Shown piece by piece: positions 8,758 through 19,173 of a stretch of DNA of 64,000 nt. Made by a program: the position numbers and the translations under genes. Numbering within the stretch: the first letter of the stretch is position 1; each line of letters opens with the position of its first letter. Origin of the DNA: Fimbriimonas ginsengisoli Gsoil 348 (lineage in GTDB: Bacteria; Armatimonadota; Fimbriimonadia; Fimbriimonadales; Fimbriimonadaceae); assembly GCA_945881865.1 (NCBI GenBank), contig CAMCVK010000013.1:18838-82837 (forward strand), given 5' to 3'. Below the pieces are notes generated by a model. The model searched no databases, was not told the origin of the DNA, and saw only the letters and a program-made list of their open reading frames with translations.

Positions 8758-9783
8758 ATGATTATCGTGATGCAGATGGGGGCCACGCCCGAACAGATCG
8801 AGGCGGTCGCTGCTTCAATTCGAAGCCGGGGCATTGACCCGCTGGTTCTCCCGGGCGAGGACCGAACCGCCATCGGCATCCCGGCGTCGCTTTCCAGTGA
8901 CGCTCGGACCGACATCGAAGCCCAGATCGCGGCGATGGACGGCGTCAGCAAGGTCACCCAGACCAGCCATCCGTACAAGCTGGCCTCGCGCGAATTCCAT
9001 CGCGAAGACACCCTCGTCACCGTCGGCGAAGTTGTTATCGGTGGCGGCGACTTCGTCGTGATGGGCGGTCCGTGCTCCATCGAATCCTACGAACAGTTCT
9101 CCTCGGCGGCGCTCATCGTAAAATCCGCCGGAGCGCAGATCCTGCGCGGCGGTGCGTTCAAGCCGCGAACCTCGCCGTACGCATTCCAGGGCCTCGCCCT
9201 CGAGGGCCTCAAGATCATGCAGCAGGTCGGCCAAGAGGTCGGGCTGCCGACGATCACGGAGGTCATGAGCGGCGATTTGGTCCCGCTCGTTGCCGAGTAC
9301 GTCGATATTTTGCAGATCGGCGCGCGATCGATGCAAAACTTCCCGCTGCTGATTGAGGCCGGAAAGAGCGGCAAGCCGGTGTTCCTGAAGCGCGGCCCGT
9401 CGGCCACGATTGACGAGTTCTTGCTCGCCGCCGAGTACGTGCTCAGCCAGGGCAACCCGAACGTCATCCTTTGCGAGCGCGGCATTGTCGCCCTCGATAA
9501 GGCCTACACGCGAAACGTGCTGGACCTCGCGGCGATTCCGGTTTTGAAGGAGCACACGCACCTTCCGGTCATCGCCGACCCGTCGCATGGCACCGGCGTC
9601 GCCCGCTACGTGCTGCCGATGGCCAAAGCCGCCCTCGTGGCCGGCGCGGACGGAATCATGGTTGAGATGCACCCGAACCCGCGGGAGGCACTCAGCGACG
9701 GCTCGCAAGCCCTGCGGCCCGAGCAGTTCCAGAAGTTGATGGACGAGATTCACCACCTGGCGACGTTCGTAAAAGGACGGTAG
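8758..9783 (+). CDS. aroF: 3-deoxy-7-phosphoheptulonate (DAHP) synthase
   Basis: [65 protein letters not shown] motifs of the type I beta DAHP synthase family, with an N-terminal ferredoxin-like regulatory domain. Confidence 0.93.
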   Translation: MIIVMQMGATPEQIEAVAASIRSRGIDPLVLPGEDRTAIGIPASLSSDARTDIEAQIAAMDGVSKVTQTSHPYKLASREFHREDTLVTVGEVVIGGGDFVVMGGPCSIESYEQFSSAALIVKSAGAQILRGGAFKPRTSPYAFQGLALEGLKIMQQVGQEVGLPTITEVMSGDLVPLVAEYVDILQIGARSMQNFPLLIEAGKSGKPVFLKRGPSATIDEFLLAAEYVLSQGNPNVILCERGIVALDKAYTRNVLDLAAIPVLKEHTHLPVIADPSHGTGVARYVLPMAKAALVAGADGIMVEMHPNPREALSDGSQALRPEQFQKLMDEIHHLATFVKGR

Positions 9784-9799
9784 AATCGCGTCTACGGTT

Positions 9800-11839
9800 A
9801 TGGCATCGAACGCGTACGCAAACGGCAAAATCGTGGTCGTCGGGGCCCGCGAAAACAACCTGAAGAACATCACGGTTGAGATTCCTCGCGACCGGCTGGT
9901 CGTGATTACCGGGCTTTCGGGTTCCGGAAAGTCGTCGCTAGCGTTCGAAACCATCTATGCCGAGGGCCAGCGTCGGTATGTCGAGTCGCTGAGCGCGTAC
10001 GCCCGCCAGTTCCTGGGCCAGATGGATAAGCCCGACGTGGACCACATCGAGGGCCTGTCGCCGGCGGTGTCGATCGACCAAAAGACGGCCTCCAAGAACC
10101 CGCGTTCGACCGTCGGAACCGTCACCGAAATTTACGACTACTTGCGAATTCTCTTTGCCCGAATCGGGACGCCGTACTGCATCAACGGCCACGGACCGAT
10201 TGAGCGGCAATCTACCGATCAGATTGTCGACGTCGCGCGCACGCTTCCCGAAGGCACGAAAATCCAGATTTTGTCGCCGATCATTCGCGGCCGAAAGGGC
10301 GAATACAAGAAGGAGCTGCAGGAAGTCGGCCGGGCCGGATACGTGCGGGTTCGGGTGGATGGTCGCATGTATGAGGTCACGGATGACATTCCGATGGACC
10401 GGTACAAGAACCACACGATCGAGGTCGTGGTGGACCGCCTTGTGATGAAGGACGGCATCGAGCGCCGGCTTACCGACTCGATTGAGGCGGCACTGAAGAT
10501 GGGCAAGGGGCTCGTCCAGCTCTCGCTGGAGTTTCGCGACCCCACCGAGGTGCCGGAATTGGTGCAGCAAATCGCCGCGCAACAGGCCTCGCGGGCGACG
10601 GAGCCGCTCCCCGAAGATTCCGTCGAGCTTCTGTTCTCGGAAAGCTACTCCTGCCCGGTATGCGGATTTACGCTGACCGAGCTTGAACCGCGCATGTTCT
10701 CATTTAACTCGCCGTTTGGCGCCTGTCCGGACTGCACGGGCCTGGGTACCAAGACCGAGTTCGACCTTGACCTCGTCGCTCCGGACCTTTCAAAGCCCCT
10801 GCGAAACGGCGCGATTTTGCCGTTTACTTACAAGTCGGGCGAGGTCAAAGACTGGTGGCCGGAGATGCTGGATGCGGTTGGTAAAGTTGTCGGTTTTGAC
10901 GCGGCCGCGCCGATCGGCTCGATCCCCGCCGAGAAAATGGACGCCGTCTGGAACGGCTTGCCTAACCCGATTGAGGTCGACATGAAATACGGAAAGGGCA
11001 CCCGCACTTTCACGACCGAGTGGCGCGGCGTCCTCGGCTCCCTGCGCAAGCGGTACGACGAAACCGAGAGCGAGTGGGTTCGGCAGGACCTGGAGCAGTA
11101 CATGGCGACCAAGCCATGCCCCAGCTGCACCGGAAAGCGACTGAAACCAGATTCCCTCAGCGTGAAAATTACGGATCACGACATCGCCCAGGTGACCGGG
11201 ATGGCGATTGATGACGCGCTGGCGTTCTTCCGCGGCCTTCCCGAGAAGCTGTCTCTTCGCCAGAAGACTATCGGTGAGCGCGCGGTGAAAGAGATCACGG
11301 AGCGCCTCATGTTTCTGGCCGACGTCGGGCTCGGCTATCTGACCATGGACCGAAACGCCCGGACTCTGGCCGGCGGCGAAGCCCAGCGCATTCGGTTGGC
11401 CAGCCAAATTGGCTCGGGACTCATGGGCGTGCTCTACGTTCTCGATGAGCCATCCATCGGGTTGCATCAGCGCGATAACCGAAAGCTGATCGAAACACTT
11501 ATCCGGCTGCGCGACCTAGGCAACACGGTTCTGGTAGTCGAGCACGACGAGGAAACGATGCTAGCCGCCGATCACCTTCTGGAGCTCGGGCCGGGCGCCG
11601 GGGAGCACGGCGGCGAAGTCACCGCTCAGGGAACGGTCGACGAATTCCTAAAAAGCGATGCGATCACCGCGAAATACCTGCGCGGAGAAAAGCGGATCGA
11701 AGTGCCGATTCACCGTCGCGAGCCGAAGTCGCCGCCGCCGATATTTGCCAGCCGTGTGAGCTCGGACGAAACCCAGCCCAAGATCTCGTCGCGGTCGGTT
11801 CGCGGCGGAAAACGGCGCGTCTCGCCGAAAACGATCTGA
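9800..11839 (+). CDS. uvrA: UvrA-like protein, N-terminal half only (NBD1)
   Basis: [81 protein letters not shown] ... [38 protein letters not shown]; no second NBD before the stop. Last ~35 aa antisense to plsC. Confidence 0.9.
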   Translation: MASNAYANGKIVVVGARENNLKNITVEIPRDRLVVITGLSGSGKSSLAFETIYAEGQRRYVESLSAYARQFLGQMDKPDVDHIEGLSPAVSIDQKTASKNPRSTVGTVTEIYDYLRILFARIGTPYCINGHGPIERQSTDQIVDVARTLPEGTKIQILSPIIRGRKGEYKKELQEVGRAGYVRVRVDGRMYEVTDDIPMDRYKNHTIEVVVDRLVMKDGIERRLTDSIEAALKMGKGLVQLSLEFRDPTEVPELVQQIAAQQASRATEPLPEDSVELLFSESYSCPVCGFTLTELEPRMFSFNSPFGACPDCTGLGTKTEFDLDLVAPDLSKPLRNGAILPFTYKSGEVKDWWPEMLDAVGKVVGFDAAAPIGSIPAEKMDAVWNGLPNPIEVDMKYGKGTRTFTTEWRGVLGSLRKRYDETESEWVRQDLEQYMATKPCPSCTGKRLKPDSLSVKITDHDIAQVTGMAIDDALAFFRGLPEKLSLRQKTIGERAVKEITERLMFLADVGLGYLTMDRNARTLAGGEAQRIRLASQIGSGLMGVLYVLDEPSIGLHQRDNRKLIETLIRLRDLGNTVLVVEHDEETMLAADHLLELGPGAGEHGGEVTAQGTVDEFLKSDAITAKYLRGEKRIEVPIHRREPKSPPPIFASRVSSDETQPKISSRSVRGGKRRVSPKTI

Positions 11840-12402
11840 ATCGGATTTTTCGAAGCCACGAGGCCCTGTCCCGGCGGCGGCATGAACTCGTCGACGTTGG
11901 ACAACCAGGCGCAAATCACGGGCACCTCCGCCCGCCGCAGAATGAGCGAGATGCCCGGTTTGAGGTCTGGCGGAAGGATGATCGGCGTCGGGTACTCGTC
12001 CGGGCAGCCGCCCTCGGGAAAGATGCCCACCACTTCGCCGGCCTCCAGGAGCTTGAGGGAGTAGTCGATCGCGCTTCGATCCGGCGTGTTCGTCTCCACC
12101 GGGAAGGCGCGGAAGAACCGCAGTAGGTCGCCCACGCGCGGCATGTCAAAAATGTTGCGGTTCGACATGTAGTGAATGGGGCGGCGGGAGGCGTACTGCA
12201 GGACGACCGGGTCGAGGTACGACCGATGGTTCGCCAGAATGAGCACCGGACCCGTGCGCGGGATGTTCTCTGCCCCTGAGATGCGAAGCGGGTTCTTTGG
12301 CCCCTTCTTTTTGAGGCCGCCGAGGAGCACCGGCCGCAGCATCGGAATCACGCCGTTGGCGATCCAAAACGGGTACCGCAGCGGCCGTGCATCTTTTGAC
12401 AT
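11710..12402 (-). CDS. 1-acyl-sn-glycerol-3-phosphate acyltransferase (PlsC family)
   Basis: LANHRSYLDPVVL (HX4D-type), GIFPEGG motifs. Confidence 0.87.
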   Translation of the reverse strand: MSKDARPLRYPFWIANGVIPMLRPVLLGGLKKKGPKNPLRISGAENIPRTGPVLILANHRSYLDPVVLQYASRRPIHYMSNRNIFDMPRVGDLLRFFRAFPVETNTPDRSAIDYSLKLLEAGEVVGIFPEGGCPDEYPTPIILPPDLKPGISLILRRAEVPVICAWLSNVDEFMPPPGQGLVASKNPIQIVFGETRRFPPRTDRDEILGWVSSELTRLANIGGGDFGSRR

Positions 12403-12490
12403 CCCGAAAAATTATGAAGGTAATCCCAAATTTGCGCGGCTCCCTGCCATTCCGCCGATCAGAGTGCTGAGATTCCGATTTCCGGGTTTT

Positions 12491-12940
12491 GGAGTGCGTG
12501 CGGCTCTGCCGCCGCTTTTTTCCGCGGTGTGACACCGGTAAAAACCAACCGGTGGCTACCGAATCGTCTCTCTGAGTGGGAAGGTTCTGGCACCCCGCTG
12601 GGGTGCGCATTTTGGCCGGCATCTGACCCCGGGTCGCCTTGCGACCCGGGGCTACGGTATACGATCCCTTCAGGATCGGGCTTTCAGGGAAATCTAGGGT
12701 TCGTCGGTTCACCCAGAGCGGTTCTCCGAAGGATGGCGATCACGGCGAGGGGGGGAGAAATGCCTCTCCACGATCCCGGAGGGATCGCCGACATTAGCCC
12801 CGGGTCGAAGACCCGGGGACCGCGAGCATCCAGTCCTATCGACCCTGGCAGGGTCGCAGAAACTCTCCTCGAGAGAAAGCGATGGCACGGAGCCATCGGC
12901 TACAGCCCTTCGGGCTCACCGGAACCCCACGCGAAGCGTG
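12491..12940. repeat. Array of short perfect hairpins (intergenic palindromic repeat cluster)
   Basis: Perfect stems, mostly 3-nt loops: 12590-12606 GCACCCC-gct-GGGGTGC; 12627-12651 CCCCGGGTCGC-ctt-GCGACCCGGGG; 12662-12678; 12771-12787; 12798-12818; 12840-12856; 12863-12875; 12880-12898; 12904-12916; 12928-12940. Confidence 0.9.
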
Positions 12941-13027
12941 CTGCCCGGGCTACTCGGTTGGGCCTTCCGGTCTCTCGGCGCGAGCAGACCCACCGGCACG
13001 GTAATTCCGCGCGGGTAACCTGCGGCA

Positions 13028-13489
13028 ATGCGCGTTGCGGTTGGGGGAGACCATGCTGGGTTCGAGCTGAAGCAGTTCCTGGAGCAAGAAATCGAGCGAC
13101 TAGGTCACGACGTCGTGAGCCTGGGCGCACACGAATACAACGCCCTTGACGACTACCCAGACTTCGCCCTTGAGGTCGCCCAGCACGTCGCAAGCCGAGA
13201 CGCCGACCGAGGCGTGGTCGTTTGCGGAAGCGGAATCGGGGCCTGTATCGCCGCAAACAAGGTCCATGGCGTGCGCGCCGGAGTAGGTGCCGACACCTAC
13301 AGCGCCCGCCAAGGCGTGGAGCACGACGACATGAACGTTCTCGCCCTCGGCAGCCGAATCACCGGCATCGAAGTCGTGAAAGACGTCCTGAAGGCTTTCC
13401 TTGCCGCCGAGTTTAGCGGCGAAGACCGCCATGTCCGCCGCCTTAACAAAGTGATCGAAATCGAACGTTTGCCGGGCAACGGAGCCTAG
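13028..13489 (+). CDS. rpiB: Ribose-5-phosphate isomerase B
   Basis: MRVAVGGDHAGFELK, GVVVCGSGIGACIAANKVHGVRAG, HDDMNVLALGSRI. Confidence 0.93.
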   Translation: MRVAVGGDHAGFELKQFLEQEIERLGHDVVSLGAHEYNALDDYPDFALEVAQHVASRDADRGVVVCGSGIGACIAANKVHGVRAGVGADTYSARQGVEHDDMNVLALGSRITGIEVVKDVLKAFLAAEFSGEDRHVRRLNKVIEIERLPGNGA

Positions 13490-13518
13490 CTTTCTCGAAA
13501 GAAGAAGTAGGCCCCCGC

Positions 13519-15000
13519 ATGAACCCAAAGACCCTCCCCAACAATTTTGCCGCCCGCTTCTGGGCGAAAGACCCCACGCTCTGGCCGGCCGGTGACGCCG
13601 ATGCGGTCGCCGGAATGCTCGGCTGGATCGACGTCCTGCCAAAGATGATCGAGCGGATTGACGAGATCGAAGAGTTTGTGGCTTCGGTGCGAGAAGACGG
13701 CTTCACCCAGGTTGTGCTGTGCGGAATGGGAGGCTCCTCGCTTGCGCCCCTCGTGCTGGCCAACGCGTTCAAGGGCGGCCTGCCGCTGCACGTTCTCGAC
13801 TCGACGCATCCCGAGGACGTCTTAGCGGTGAACGTCACGCCGACGACGCTGTTCATCGTCGCCTCCAAATCTGGAAGCACCGCCGAGCCGACCGCCTTTG
13901 CCAACTACTTTTTCGCCAAAGCCGCCAACCCGAACCAGTTCGTGGCGATCACCGACCCGGGCAGCCCATTCCAGTCCTCCGCGGAGGGCCTTGGTTACCG
14001 AAAAGTCTTTTTGAACTACGCGGACATCGGTGGCCGTTTCTCTGCGCTGTCGCTGTTCGGCATCGTGCCGGCCGCGCTGCTGGGGGTTGACGTTCGGCGA
14101 TTCCTTACCGCCGCCCTGGACTATTTGGAAGCGAATCAGGACTTTTCCGAGCCGTTCCAGCTTGGCGAAGAGCTTGGAAATCTGGCGCTGAACGGCGTCA
14201 ATAAGCTCACGATTTTGACCACCTCCGAGTGGGCCACCTTCGGCCTGTGGCTGGAGCAACTGGTCGCCGAATCAACCGGAAAGCTAGGCAAGGGAATCCT
14301 TCCGATTGCGGGCGAGCCGGTGGGAGCGCCGGAAGCCTACGGACAGGATCGCTTCTTTGCCCTGATCGGCGACGGCGTGGAGGCTCCGGTCGCGGGGGCG
14401 CCTTCCACCGGGTCCGATCTGAAGGACCCGTACCAGCTTGGTGCCGAGTTCCTGCGTTGGGAGATTGCGACCGCCACGGCGGGCGCGGTGCTCGAAATCA
14501 ACCCGTTCGACCAGCCGAACGTGCAGGAATCCAAGGACGTTACGAAGAAGATTCTCGCTGAGATCGAAGCGACCGGCGATCTGCCGGCGATCCCTGCAGA
14601 GCACCGAAGCCTTGCCGAGTTCCTGGCCGACGTCGCGCCGGGCGACTACGTCGCGATTCAGGCTTACCTTCACGAAACGCCGGAACTTCACGCCCACCTC
14701 ACCGCGCTGCAGGCCGCGATCCGCGACGCCAAACACGTTCCGGTAACGCTGGGCTACGGACCGCGATTCCTTCACAGCACGGGTCAGTTCCACAAAGGTG
14801 GACCGAATGTCGGCCACTTCGTCCAGTTCTTCGATGACCCGGCGGCAGACGACGCGATTCCGGGTCAAAAGGCGACCTGGCGGCAGTTCGTGCGCGCGCA
14901 GGCGCTTGGCGATGCCGAAGCTCTGCGGGCCAAAGACCGCCGAGTATTCGCGCTTGACCTCGGCAGCGACCCGACGGGCAACCTCCCGATTTTTCCGTAA
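13519..15000 (+). CDS. pgi: Glucose-6-phosphate isomerase (Tal-Pgi-type Pgi domain)
   Basis: CGMGGSSLAPLV, VASKSGSTAEP, GPRFLHSTGQFHKGGP motifs. Confidence 0.85.
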   Translation: MNPKTLPNNFAARFWAKDPTLWPAGDADAVAGMLGWIDVLPKMIERIDEIEEFVASVREDGFTQVVLCGMGGSSLAPLVLANAFKGGLPLHVLDSTHPEDVLAVNVTPTTLFIVASKSGSTAEPTAFANYFFAKAANPNQFVAITDPGSPFQSSAEGLGYRKVFLNYADIGGRFSALSLFGIVPAALLGVDVRRFLTAALDYLEANQDFSEPFQLGEELGNLALNGVNKLTILTTSEWATFGLWLEQLVAESTGKLGKGILPIAGEPVGAPEAYGQDRFFALIGDGVEAPVAGAPSTGSDLKDPYQLGAEFLRWEIATATAGAVLEINPFDQPNVQESKDVTKKILAEIEATGDLPAIPAEHRSLAEFLADVAPGDYVAIQAYLHETPELHAHLTALQAAIRDAKHVPVTLGYGPRFLHSTGQFHKGGPNVGHFVQFFDDPAADDAIPGQKATWRQFVRAQALGDAEALRAKDRRVFALDLGSDPTGNLPIFP

Positions 15001-15014
15001 ACTCGAACGCAAAC

Positions 15015-16421
15015 ATGGAAGCAAATCACGATTTCGGACTCATTGGCCTCGGCACCATGGGCAAAGCCCTGCTGCTGAACATGCTGGATAACGGCAACCA
15101 GGTCGTCGGCTACAACCGAACGCCCAGCAAGGCCCAGGCCATCGAAGCCGAGACCGAGGGTCGGCTGAAGGTCTACAGCGACATGGAGGCCTTCGTCAAG
15201 AGCATTCGCCGCCCGCGCGCGATCATGCTTTTGGTGACCGCCGGTGCCGCGACCGACGAAGTAATCGAAGGCATGTTGCCGTTCTTAGAGCCGGATGATT
15301 TCATCATCGACGGCGGAAACGCCCATTATCGAGATACTGATCGCCGCCTAAAGGACCTCACGGCGAAGGGCTTCGGCTTCATGGGGATGGGAGTCAGCGG
15401 CGGGGAAGAGGGCGCGCGGCGCGGCCCCAGCATGATGCCCGGCGGAACCCCGGCGCAGTACGACCGCGTTGGCAAGGTGCTAGAGAGCGTTGCGGCTCGA
15501 TTTGACGGTGCTCCGTGCGTTGCGTTGATGGGCCACGGAAGCGCGGGCCACTACGTGAAGATGGTCCACAACGGCATCGAGTACGCGATCATGCAGGCGA
15601 TTGCCGAGGTCTACGACGTACTGCATCGCGGCGCGGACCACGGCGTTCCGGAGATTGCCGACCTGTTCGGCAAGTGGAACGAGGGCGAACTAGCCAGCTT
15701 CCTCACGGAGATCACGCACGTTGTTTTGCAAAAGCGCGATGACCTGGCCGACGGCTGGCTGGTCGACGCCATCTCGGACAAAGCAAAAGCGAAGGGCACC
15801 GGAAAGTGGACCAGTCAGGACGCTTTCGATCTCGGCATTCCGGTTCCGGCCATCGACGCGGCGGTTTCGGCCCGGCAGCTTTCCGGCTACAAGGCGCTTC
15901 GCGGCGAGGTTTCGGCGGTGCAGGGCGGCGTAACCGGAGTCGTCTCGTTGAACCCGGATGTCGTTCGAGACGCCCTTTTGGCCACGATGTTGCTGGCCTA
16001 TGCCCAGGGGCTCACGCTCATCCGTACGGCTTCGCTGGACTACGGCTACGAAACGAACCTGGAGACGGTCGCCAAGGTCTGGCGCGCTGGATGCATCATC
16101 CGTAGCGTCCAGCTCGAGCCGATTCGCGCGGCGTTCGCGGCCAATCCGGACCTCGAGAGTCTGCTACTCGACGCGGCGTTCGGCGAGAAGGTGCGGGGTC
16201 TCATCCCATCCCTCCGAAGCACGGTCGAAGCGGCGGTTGCGGCGGGAATCCCAGCGCCGGTGCTTTCGGCGAGCCTGGCCTACTACGACGGATTCCGATC
16301 CGTGCGGCTTCCGGCAAATGTGATCCAAGCGCAGCGCGACTTCTTCGGCGCACACACCTACGAGCGGCTGGACCGCGAAGGTTCGTTCCACGCGCACTGG
16401 TCCGACTCCAGCGGGCAATAA
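15015..16421 (+). CDS. gnd: 6-phosphogluconate dehydrogenase (decarboxylating)
   Basis: GLIGLGTMGKALLLNM, FMGMGVSGGEEGARRGPSMMPGG, HYVKMVHNGIEYAIMQ. Confidence 0.95.
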   Translation: MEANHDFGLIGLGTMGKALLLNMLDNGNQVVGYNRTPSKAQAIEAETEGRLKVYSDMEAFVKSIRRPRAIMLLVTAGAATDEVIEGMLPFLEPDDFIIDGGNAHYRDTDRRLKDLTAKGFGFMGMGVSGGEEGARRGPSMMPGGTPAQYDRVGKVLESVAARFDGAPCVALMGHGSAGHYVKMVHNGIEYAIMQAIAEVYDVLHRGADHGVPEIADLFGKWNEGELASFLTEITHVVLQKRDDLADGWLVDAISDKAKAKGTGKWTSQDAFDLGIPVPAIDAAVSARQLSGYKALRGEVSAVQGGVTGVVSLNPDVVRDALLATMLLAYAQGLTLIRTASLDYGYETNLETVAKVWRAGCIIRSVQLEPIRAAFAANPDLESLLLDAAFGEKVRGLIPSLRSTVEAAVAAGIPAPVLSASLAYYDGFRSVRLPANVIQAQRDFFGAHTYERLDREGSFHAHWSDSSGQ

Positions 16422-16424
16422 ACC

Positions 16425-17945
16425 ATGCCGAATCATCCAGAACTGCCGGCCATCGTCACGATTTTTGGCGCGACGGGCGACCTCACCAAGCGAAAGCTGG
16501 TGCCCGCCCTGTTCAATCTTTTCCTGGATCGCGAGCTACCCAAGAAGTTCACCCTACTTGCGGTGGGGCGGCGCGGCGACCAGGCTTCGTTCATCGAGGC
16601 GATGGAGGAAGGGCTTGCCAAGTTCAGCCGACGCGGCACCGCCGACCCCAAGAAGTGGGCTGAGTTTGCCGCGCGAATTCGCTACGTTGCATTGCCGTTT
16701 GAGGACCCGAACCTCTACACCGAGATCGCGGGCGTGATCGCCGAAAGCGAAGAAGAGTTTGGCGAGCCCGCCACGCGCGTTTTCTACCTCTCGGTTCCGC
16801 CAGAGATTTTTGCGACGGTCTCTGACGGCCTCGGCGTCGCCGGGTTGTCAGGCAATCGCGAGCGTGACCGCATCGTCATCGAAAAGCCGTTCGGGCGCGA
16901 CCTTGAGTCGGCCGAACAGCTGAACAACCGGCTGCTGAACCATTTCGAGGAGCCGCAAATCTACCGGATCGACCACTATTTGGGCAAAGAAACGGTCCAA
17001 AACATCTTGGCACTGCGCTTTGGAAATACGCTGTACGAGCCGATTTGGAACCGACGGTACGTGGAAAACGTGCAGATTACGGTGGCCGAGGAAGTCGGCG
17101 TCGAGAAGCGCGGCGGCTACTACGAGACGTCCGGCGCGCTGCGTGACATGGTTCAAAACCACTTGTTGCAGTTGATGTGCCTGGTGGCGATGGAGCCGCT
17201 TGTCAGCTTTGAGGCGGACGAGGTTCGCAACAAAAAGGTCGACGTTCTAAAGGCGATCCGGCCGATTGACATCAAGAACCGCCATGCATTTTCGGTCCGC
17301 GGCCAATACGGCCCGGGCTACTTCCAGGGCCAAGCGGTGCCTGGCTATCGGCAAGAAACCGGAGTCGACCTGTACAGCAGCACCGAGACGTATGTCGCGC
17401 TGAAGCTCTACGTGGACAACTGGCGATGGCAGCGCGTGCCGTTCTACCTTCGCACGGGTAAGCGCATGCCGCGCAAGCTGTCGCAGGTCGTCATCAACTT
17501 CACGCCTGTGCCGCACCAGATGTTCCCCAGCAGCGTGGACGACATCGAGGCGAACCGGATGATCATCAACATCCAGCCGGAGGAAGGCATTTCGGTGCGC
17601 TTCGCGGCAAAAGAGCCGGGCAGCGGCATGCGCCTTCGCACGGTGTCGATGGACTTCAACTACGAGGAAGCGTTCCACGCCGAGAGCCGTGAAGCCTACG
17701 AGACGCTCTTGCAGGAAGTTATCGAAGGGAACACAACTCTGTTCATGCGCGCCGACCAAGAGCACCTGGCCTGGGAGCTGTTGCAGCCGCTTATCAACGC
17801 CTACGAGGAGCATCCGGCTTCGAGCTTCCCAAACTATGTTGCGGGAACATGGGGACCGGAGTCGGCCGACATCATGCTGGCGCGCGACGGACACAGTTGG
17901 TACAACCCCAATTCTGGGCCCGCCCCGAGGAAGGAACACGCATGA
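16425..17945 (+). CDS. zwf: Glucose-6-phosphate 1-dehydrogenase
   Basis: [42 protein letters not shown] motifs. Confidence 0.97.
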   Translation: MPNHPELPAIVTIFGATGDLTKRKLVPALFNLFLDRELPKKFTLLAVGRRGDQASFIEAMEEGLAKFSRRGTADPKKWAEFAARIRYVALPFEDPNLYTEIAGVIAESEEEFGEPATRVFYLSVPPEIFATVSDGLGVAGLSGNRERDRIVIEKPFGRDLESAEQLNNRLLNHFEEPQIYRIDHYLGKETVQNILALRFGNTLYEPIWNRRYVENVQITVAEEVGVEKRGGYYETSGALRDMVQNHLLQLMCLVAMEPLVSFEADEVRNKKVDVLKAIRPIDIKNRHAFSVRGQYGPGYFQGQAVPGYRQETGVDLYSSTETYVALKLYVDNWRWQRVPFYLRTGKRMPRKLSQVVINFTPVPHQMFPSSVDDIEANRMIINIQPEEGISVRFAAKEPGSGMRLRTVSMDFNYEEAFHAESREAYETLLQEVIEGNTTLFMRADQEHLAWELLQPLINAYEEHPASSFPNYVAGTWGPESADIMLARDGHSWYNPNSGPAPRKEHA

Positions 17946-18655
17946 TTCAGGTGTTTGAAAGTCCGGAGGATTTGGCCTCGGCGGCGGCCGACGAATTCAT
18001 CGAGATCGCGACCCAGTACATCCAAGAGAACGGCGTTTTCACGGTCGGGCTTAGCGGCGGATCGACGCCGAAACGGATGTACGAGATTCTCGCGGATGAG
18101 TACCTGGATGCGCTCGATTGGTCTCGCGTGAAGTTCTTCTTTGGCGACGAGCGATACGTTCCGGCGCAGGACCCGAACAGCAACGAAGGCATGGCGCGCC
18201 GCACCCTGCTGGACAAAATTCCGGAATCGCAACGGAACGTTTTTGGTATGCACTTGCCCGGCGAGGGTCCGCTGGATGCGGCGATAGCCTATGAGGCGTT
18301 GTTAGAACGCCATTTAGGTCGCGTGCGTCCCTCGCTGAATCTTCTTTTTCTTGGCCTCGGGGCCGATGGCCATACGCTTTCTCTGTTTCCCGGTGAGCTC
18401 TCCGTGCACCGAACCGACCGGCTGGTGATTCCGGCGAAGGCACCGGTTGGGGTCACCGACCGCATATCGCTCACGGTTCCGTTTGCGCTGCAGTCCAGCG
18501 TCATCCGGTTCCTAGTCGCGGGTCAGGAGAAAACTGCCGCTCTGGCGGAATGCCTCTACGGCACCTATGACCTGGACGTCACGCCCTCGCAGGCGTTTGG
18601 CCAGTCCGACCACCCGAACCTGGAAATCTGGACGGACATCGACCTTCCGGAGTAG
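17942..18655 (+). CDS. pgl: 6-phosphogluconolactonase
   Basis: [46 protein letters not shown] overlap with zwf. Confidence 0.93.
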   Translation: MIQVFESPEDLASAAADEFIEIATQYIQENGVFTVGLSGGSTPKRMYEILADEYLDALDWSRVKFFFGDERYVPAQDPNSNEGMARRTLLDKIPESQRNVFGMHLPGEGPLDAAIAYEALLERHLGRVRPSLNLLFLGLGADGHTLSLFPGELSVHRTDRLVIPAKAPVGVTDRISLTVPFALQSSVIRFLVAGQEKTAALAECLYGTYDLDVTPSQAFGQSDHPNLEIWTDIDLPE

Positions 18656-18664
18656 GAAGCAAGC

Positions 18665-19168
18665 TCACCGAATGTGGACTTGGGGGTGGGATTTGCTGGC
18701 GATGCTAAACACGTAGCCTTCTTTCGCCACCGTTTGGTGGCAGCCGACGCAAGACTCCATCTTGCCGCGCTCGATGAATCGCTTTTTTGCTAGGTTCACG
18801 ACAAAGAACTCCCAGTCGCCGACGGCGGGCGCAAAGCCTTTTTCTCGTTTCACCATGCCGGTGAACAGCGCCGACTTTCCGCCGGTTTGCCGGTCGAACT
18901 TTTCCTTGATCAGCACCGAGCCAGCGGGAAAGGCTCGTTTGCCGGGCAGCGAGAGAGCCGCCTTTGCGATCGGGTTGGATTTCGTCATCACCCACGCACC
19001 GCCGTGAGGCGGTTCGTTGCCGCTCATCTTCACCGTTCGGCAGAGCAGGGCGATGTCATCTCGCAGGCGATGCCGCCGGGTCCAGGCGGGAATCAGCGCA
19101 TCCGGATTTTTGATCTCGGCCGGAAGTGGTTGCACTTGCGTGAGAACCAACCCGAGAAGCAGCGTCAT
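18665..19168 (-). CDS. Cytochrome P460 family protein
   Basis: Signal peptide MTLLLGLVLTQVQ; GDWEFFVVN; heme motif CVGCH. Internal ATG at 19168 chosen. Confidence 0.75.
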   Translation of the reverse strand: MTLLLGLVLTQVQPLPAEIKNPDALIPAWTRRHRLRDDIALLCRTVKMSGNEPPHGGAWVMTKSNPIAKAALSLPGKRAFPAGSVLIKEKFDRQTGGKSALFTGMVKREKGFAPAVGDWEFFVVNLAKKRFIERGKMESCVGCHQTVAKEGYVFSIASKSHPQVHIR

Positions 19169-19173
19169 AGTTT

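Noticed and set aside
8815-9954. 379-aa minus-strand ORF
   Set aside because: Antisense to DAHP synthase and the uvrA start, Arg/His/Val-rich shadow ORF with no recognisable motif; typical of high-GC DNA.
12590-12940. CRISPR array
   Set aside because: No identical repeats with regular spacers; the units are different palindromes, not a CRISPR. No cas genes in the window.
13028-18655. Oxidative pentose-phosphate operon as a novelty
   Set aside because: rpiB-pgi-gnd-zwf-pgl is a tidy but ordinary metabolic operon.
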